A stretch of DNA of 8,653 bases. It comes from Gemmatimonadota bacterium. Its GTDB lineage: Bacteria; Gemmatimonadota; Gemmatimonadetes; Palauibacterales; Palauibacteraceae. Below, in pieces: positions 7,057 through 8,653 of the stretch (position 1 is its first letter; the number at the start of each line of letters is the position of its first letter). Under the pieces are notes generated by a model that worked only from the letters and a program-made list of their open reading frames with translations, was not told the origin of the DNA and did no database searches. The stretch spans positions 1-8,653 of the forward strand of contig JAUVTH010000056.1 in assembly GCA_030601615.1 (NCBI GenBank), given 5' to 3'. The position numbers were made by a program, and so were the translations under genes.

Positions 7057-7085
7057 AACATAGCAACGCGACGCCGTTATCGCAA
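7057..7085 (-). promoter_or_regulatory. Candidate sigma70-type promoter for the rimP operon
   Basis: On the minus strand, TTGCGA (7085-7080) and TATGTT (7062-7057) are separated by 17 bases. Each matches the bacterial housekeeping consensus at 4 of 6 positions, and the spacing is ideal. It lies in the only sizeable non-coding gap, 31 to 59 bases after the pgeF stop. It would start an RNA near 7050 with a leader of about 130 bases carrying the terminator hairpin. The matches are partial and no expression data are available, so this is a candidate only. Confidence 0.4.
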
Positions 7086-7115
7086 ATCCCGGGAACCGGC
7101 CGCGTGCACGGGTGC

Positions 7116-7889
7116 CTACCCAGAGTCGCCCACTCGCCCGATGAATGAGGCCATGCGGCCCGCCCTACCGCCCTGGCCCCTGTGCGAGTGCAAGCGTACA
7201 GGCCCGCATCGGGTACACCAGTCGGAGCGTGACACGCTCGCGGCACGCACTCCAGCGCGTGTGGCTCGGTCCGCCAACTCGGCTCGCAGGTCGAGGGCGC
7301 CACGGTCTCCCCCATCGTATCCGAAGGCACCGAGAACAGCTGCTCCGACCTCGTAACAGGCCCCGCAGATCGACGGGCCCAGGTGTACCAGCAGGTCGCC
7401 GGCCCCAACGCCGTACGACGTGCCGAACCTCTCGATTGCGCGCTCGAGAATCCCCGCTGCCGCCCCGCGCCAGCCGGCGTGGAGGGTGGCGATCCCATCC
7501 CCCCCGCGTCTAGCGACATAAACCGGCACGCAGTCTGCCGTGGTAACGACCAGGAGAATGTCAGGCGCTACCGTCACGAGACCGTCCGCCTCCCCGGCAA
7601 CGCGCACGCCTGGCTCCGACGACGGCCCTACCTCCACGATCCGCGTTCCGTGCACCTGTCTTGCCACCGCGATCGACTTCATGCCGAGCACGCGCGCCAG
7701 TGCAACGTAACGTCGGGTCACATCCCCCGTCGTACCGCCTGTCACAAGCCCTAAGTCGAAGTTTGACTCAACCCCGCCCCCATCGGCAACGCCCGTGATC
7801 CCGGCGACGATCCCCGGATCCAGGCGTTCCCAATCGCTGAACCGATGAACCGGGAATACGTCCGGCGACGAGCCGGGCCTGCCGCTCAG
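7116..7889 (-). CDS. pgeF: PgeF/YfiH-type laccase-fold protein (peptidoglycan editing factor family), probable CTG start
   Basis: A 257-residue member of the YfiH/DUF152 family. Members have been described as peptidoglycan editing factors and, in other studies, as purine nucleoside-processing enzymes or multicopper oxidases; the true activity here is open. The metal-site residues are present: His80 in RQVHGTR, Cys120 in TTADCVPVY, and His137 in LHAGWRG. GPSICGACYEVG (171-182) and the C-terminal CTRC...LHSHRGQGGRAGRMASFI are also typical. The first ATG/GTG/TTG in frame is GTG at 7745, which would delete 48 residues that look like the family N-terminus (WERLDPGIVAGIT, then ESNFDLGL). The frame stays open upstream into murA without a standard start. 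CTG at 7889, overlapping the murA TGA, has GGAGG at 7901-7897 with 7-base spacing. I place the start there. The product call is firm; the start is inferred. Confidence 0.85.
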   Translation of the reverse strand: MSGRPGSSPDVFPVHRFSDWERLDPGIVAGITGVADGGGVESNFDLGLVTGGTTGDVTRRYVALARVLGMKSIAVARQVHGTRIVEVGPSSEPGVRVAGEADGLVTVAPDILLVVTTADCVPVYVARRGGDGIATLHAGWRGAAAGILERAIERFGTSYGVGAGDLLVHLGPSICGACYEVGAAVLGAFGYDGGDRGALDLRAELADRATRAGVRAASVSRSDWCTRCGPVRLHSHRGQGGRAGRMASFIGRVGDSG

Positions 7890-8653
7890 CGGGACTCCTC
7901 CACCCGATCGATCCTGCCACCGAGCGCGCGCAGTCGCTCGTCGATGCGCTCGTAGCCTCGCTCGATCTGCCCGATGTTATAAATTCGGCTGACTCCGTCC
8001 GCTGCGAGCGCCGCGATCAAGAGCGCCATCCCAGCCCTGATATCCGGGCTTTCGACGGTGGTTCCACGCAGCCTGGACGGGCCCACGACGACTGCCCGGT
8101 GCGGATCGCACAGGACGATCCGCCCGCCCATGGCGATCACCTTGTCGGCGAAATACATCCGGGACTCGAACATCTTCTCGTGGATCAGGATGGTCCCCCG
8201 ACACCGGGTCGCCACGACCAGTGCGATCGACATCAGGTCGGCCGGAAACGCCGGCCAGGGACCATCGCCAAGCGACGGAACCTGGTCGCCTATGTCCGGC
8301 TGTACCTCCAACGACTGGTCCGACGGGACGTGCAGATCGCCGTCCCTGAGGTCGAAGTGTATTCCAAGGCGCTCGAGACCGATCCGCAGGGGATCCATGT
8401 GGGCAGCTTCGACGTCCTCGATCACGACCTCCGAACCGGTTATCGCAGCCAGGCCGACGATGCTTCCGATCTCGATGTGGTCCGCTCCGATCCTGTGCCG
8501 GGTCCCCCCCAACCCCTCGACCCCTTGGATCGTCAGGTCATGTGTGCCGACGCCCTGGATCACGGCACCCATCGAGACCAGGAATGCGCACAGATCCTGC
8601 ACGTGAGGCTCCGCCGCCGCGTTCCTGAGCCGGGTCGTGCCCTCCGCCGTCAC
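7886..8653 (-). CDS. murA: MurA, UDP-N-acetylglucosamine 1-carboxyvinyltransferase (C-terminal part)
   Basis: The last 255 residues of MurA; the 5' part, including the catalytic cysteine loop, lies beyond the window edge, so 8653 is not a start. MurA transfers enolpyruvate from PEP to UDP-GlcNAc, the first committed step of peptidoglycan synthesis, in the cytosol. Visible blocks (fragment numbering) are NAAAEPHVQDLCAFLVSMGA (11-30), IGADHIEIGS (55-64), PAFPADL (134-140, with the aspartate that corresponds to the catalytic Asp of E. coli MurA), HEKMFESRMYFADKVIAMGG (158-177), SPDIRAG (202-208) and IERGYERIDERLRALGGRI (230-248). LCDPHRAVVVG and the HIEIGS block are of the type I associate with Bacteroidota/FCB enzymes rather than the E. 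coli or Bacillus type. The 3' end carries the pgeF ribosome binding site, and the stop overlaps its probable CTG start by 4 bases. The confusable paralogue AroA lacks these motifs. Confidence 0.95.
   Translation of the reverse strand: MTAEGTTRLRNAAAEPHVQDLCAFLVSMGAVIQGVGTHDLTIQGVEGLGGTRHRIGADHIEIGSIVGLAAITGSEVVIEDVEAAHMDPLRIGLERLGIHFDLRDGDLHVPSDQSLEVQPDIGDQVPSLGDGPWPAFPADLMSIALVVATRCRGTILIHEKMFESRMYFADKVIAMGGRIVLCDPHRAVVVGPSRLRGTTVESPDIRAGMALLIAALAADGVSRIYNIGQIERGYERIDERLRALGGRIDRVEESR
7897..7901 (-). promoter_or_regulatory. Shine-Dalgarno of pgeF inside the end of murA
   Basis: GGAGG on the minus strand, within the murA codons for Val-Glu-Glu, is followed by 7 bases (AGTCCCG) and then CTG, whose last two bases are the first two of the murA TGA. 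Spacing and strength are near ideal, which is the main argument for CTG at 7889 as the pgeF start and for murA-pgeF translational coupling. The purines could also be chance, since GAG-GAG is a common Glu-Glu coding string. Confidence 0.55.

Noticed and set aside
6918..7115. tRNA or other structured RNA gene in the rimP leader (as with metY in E. coli)
   Set aside because: No cloverleaf, CCA end or T-loop sequence is visible; only the terminator hairpin and candidate promoter stand out.
7046..7519. A second minus-strand frame inside pgeF (157 codons)
   Set aside because: It overlaps the clear PgeF frame and runs through the rimP leader; no recognisable motif.
7116..7745. pgeF starting at GTG 7745 (209 residues)
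   Set aside because: It would remove 48 residues that resemble the family N-terminus, and no good Shine-Dalgarno precedes the GTG. It remains a fallback if CTG initiation is disproved.
1..8653. Mobile element, CRISPR array, phage or defence system
   Set aside because: No transposase, integrase, spaced direct repeats or inverted terminal repeats are seen; apart from the leader, housekeeping genes fill the window.

Overview
This is a conserved translation and transcription operon, with cell-wall genes at its upstream edge. Every protein gene I can support lies on the minus strand, so transcription runs from high to low coordinates. The DNA is GC-rich. In gene order the window holds: murA (3' part only), pgeF, a 198-base leader region, rimP, nusA, ylxQ (L7Ae family), infB, ylxP (DUF503), rbfA, truB and the first 23 codons of ribF. 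The order rimP-nusA-ylxQ-infB-ylxP-rbfA-truB-ribF is the classic bacterial nusA/infB cluster. The one usual member I cannot find is ylxR.

Host: the MurA fragment reads like the variant I know from the Bacteroidota/FCB group (HIEIGS, LIHEKMFESR, LCDPHRAVVVG, SPDIRAG). The DNA is far more GC-rich than typical Bacteroidota. Together these suggest a GC-rich FCB-group bacterium such as a Gemmatimonadota member. This is inference from remembered family motifs, not a search result.

Layout. 8653-7886: C-terminal part of MurA, first committed step of peptidoglycan synthesis. 7889-7116: PgeF/YfiH-type laccase-fold protein. The family's N-terminal region is clearly encoded, but no ATG, GTG or TTG lies upstream in frame. 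The best start is a CTG that overlaps the murA stop and has a near-ideal Shine-Dalgarno inside the murA tail. 7115-6918: non-coding leader with a candidate sigma70-type promoter and a strong intrinsic terminator oriented toward rimP. It looks like an attenuator for the whole downstream operon. 6917-1: rimP to ribF, with gaps of 4 to 57 bases and one 17-base overlap (rbfA/truB), consistent with a single transcript.

How the genes work together: NusA controls elongation, pausing and termination of RNA polymerase. RimP and RbfA mature the 30S subunit. IF2 places initiator tRNA on it. TruB makes tRNA pseudouridine 55. RibF makes FMN and FAD. YlxQ and YlxP are small accessory proteins of this cluster and are probably RNA- or ribosome-linked. 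MurA and PgeF form a separate cell-wall precursor pair just upstream.

I found no mobile element, CRISPR array, tRNA, rRNA or unknown multi-gene system. The observations most worth checking are the CTG start of pgeF, the rimP leader terminator and the absence of ylxR. Start codons here are unusually varied: ATG, GTG (ylxQ), TTG (infB, probably ylxP) and probably CTG (pgeF).
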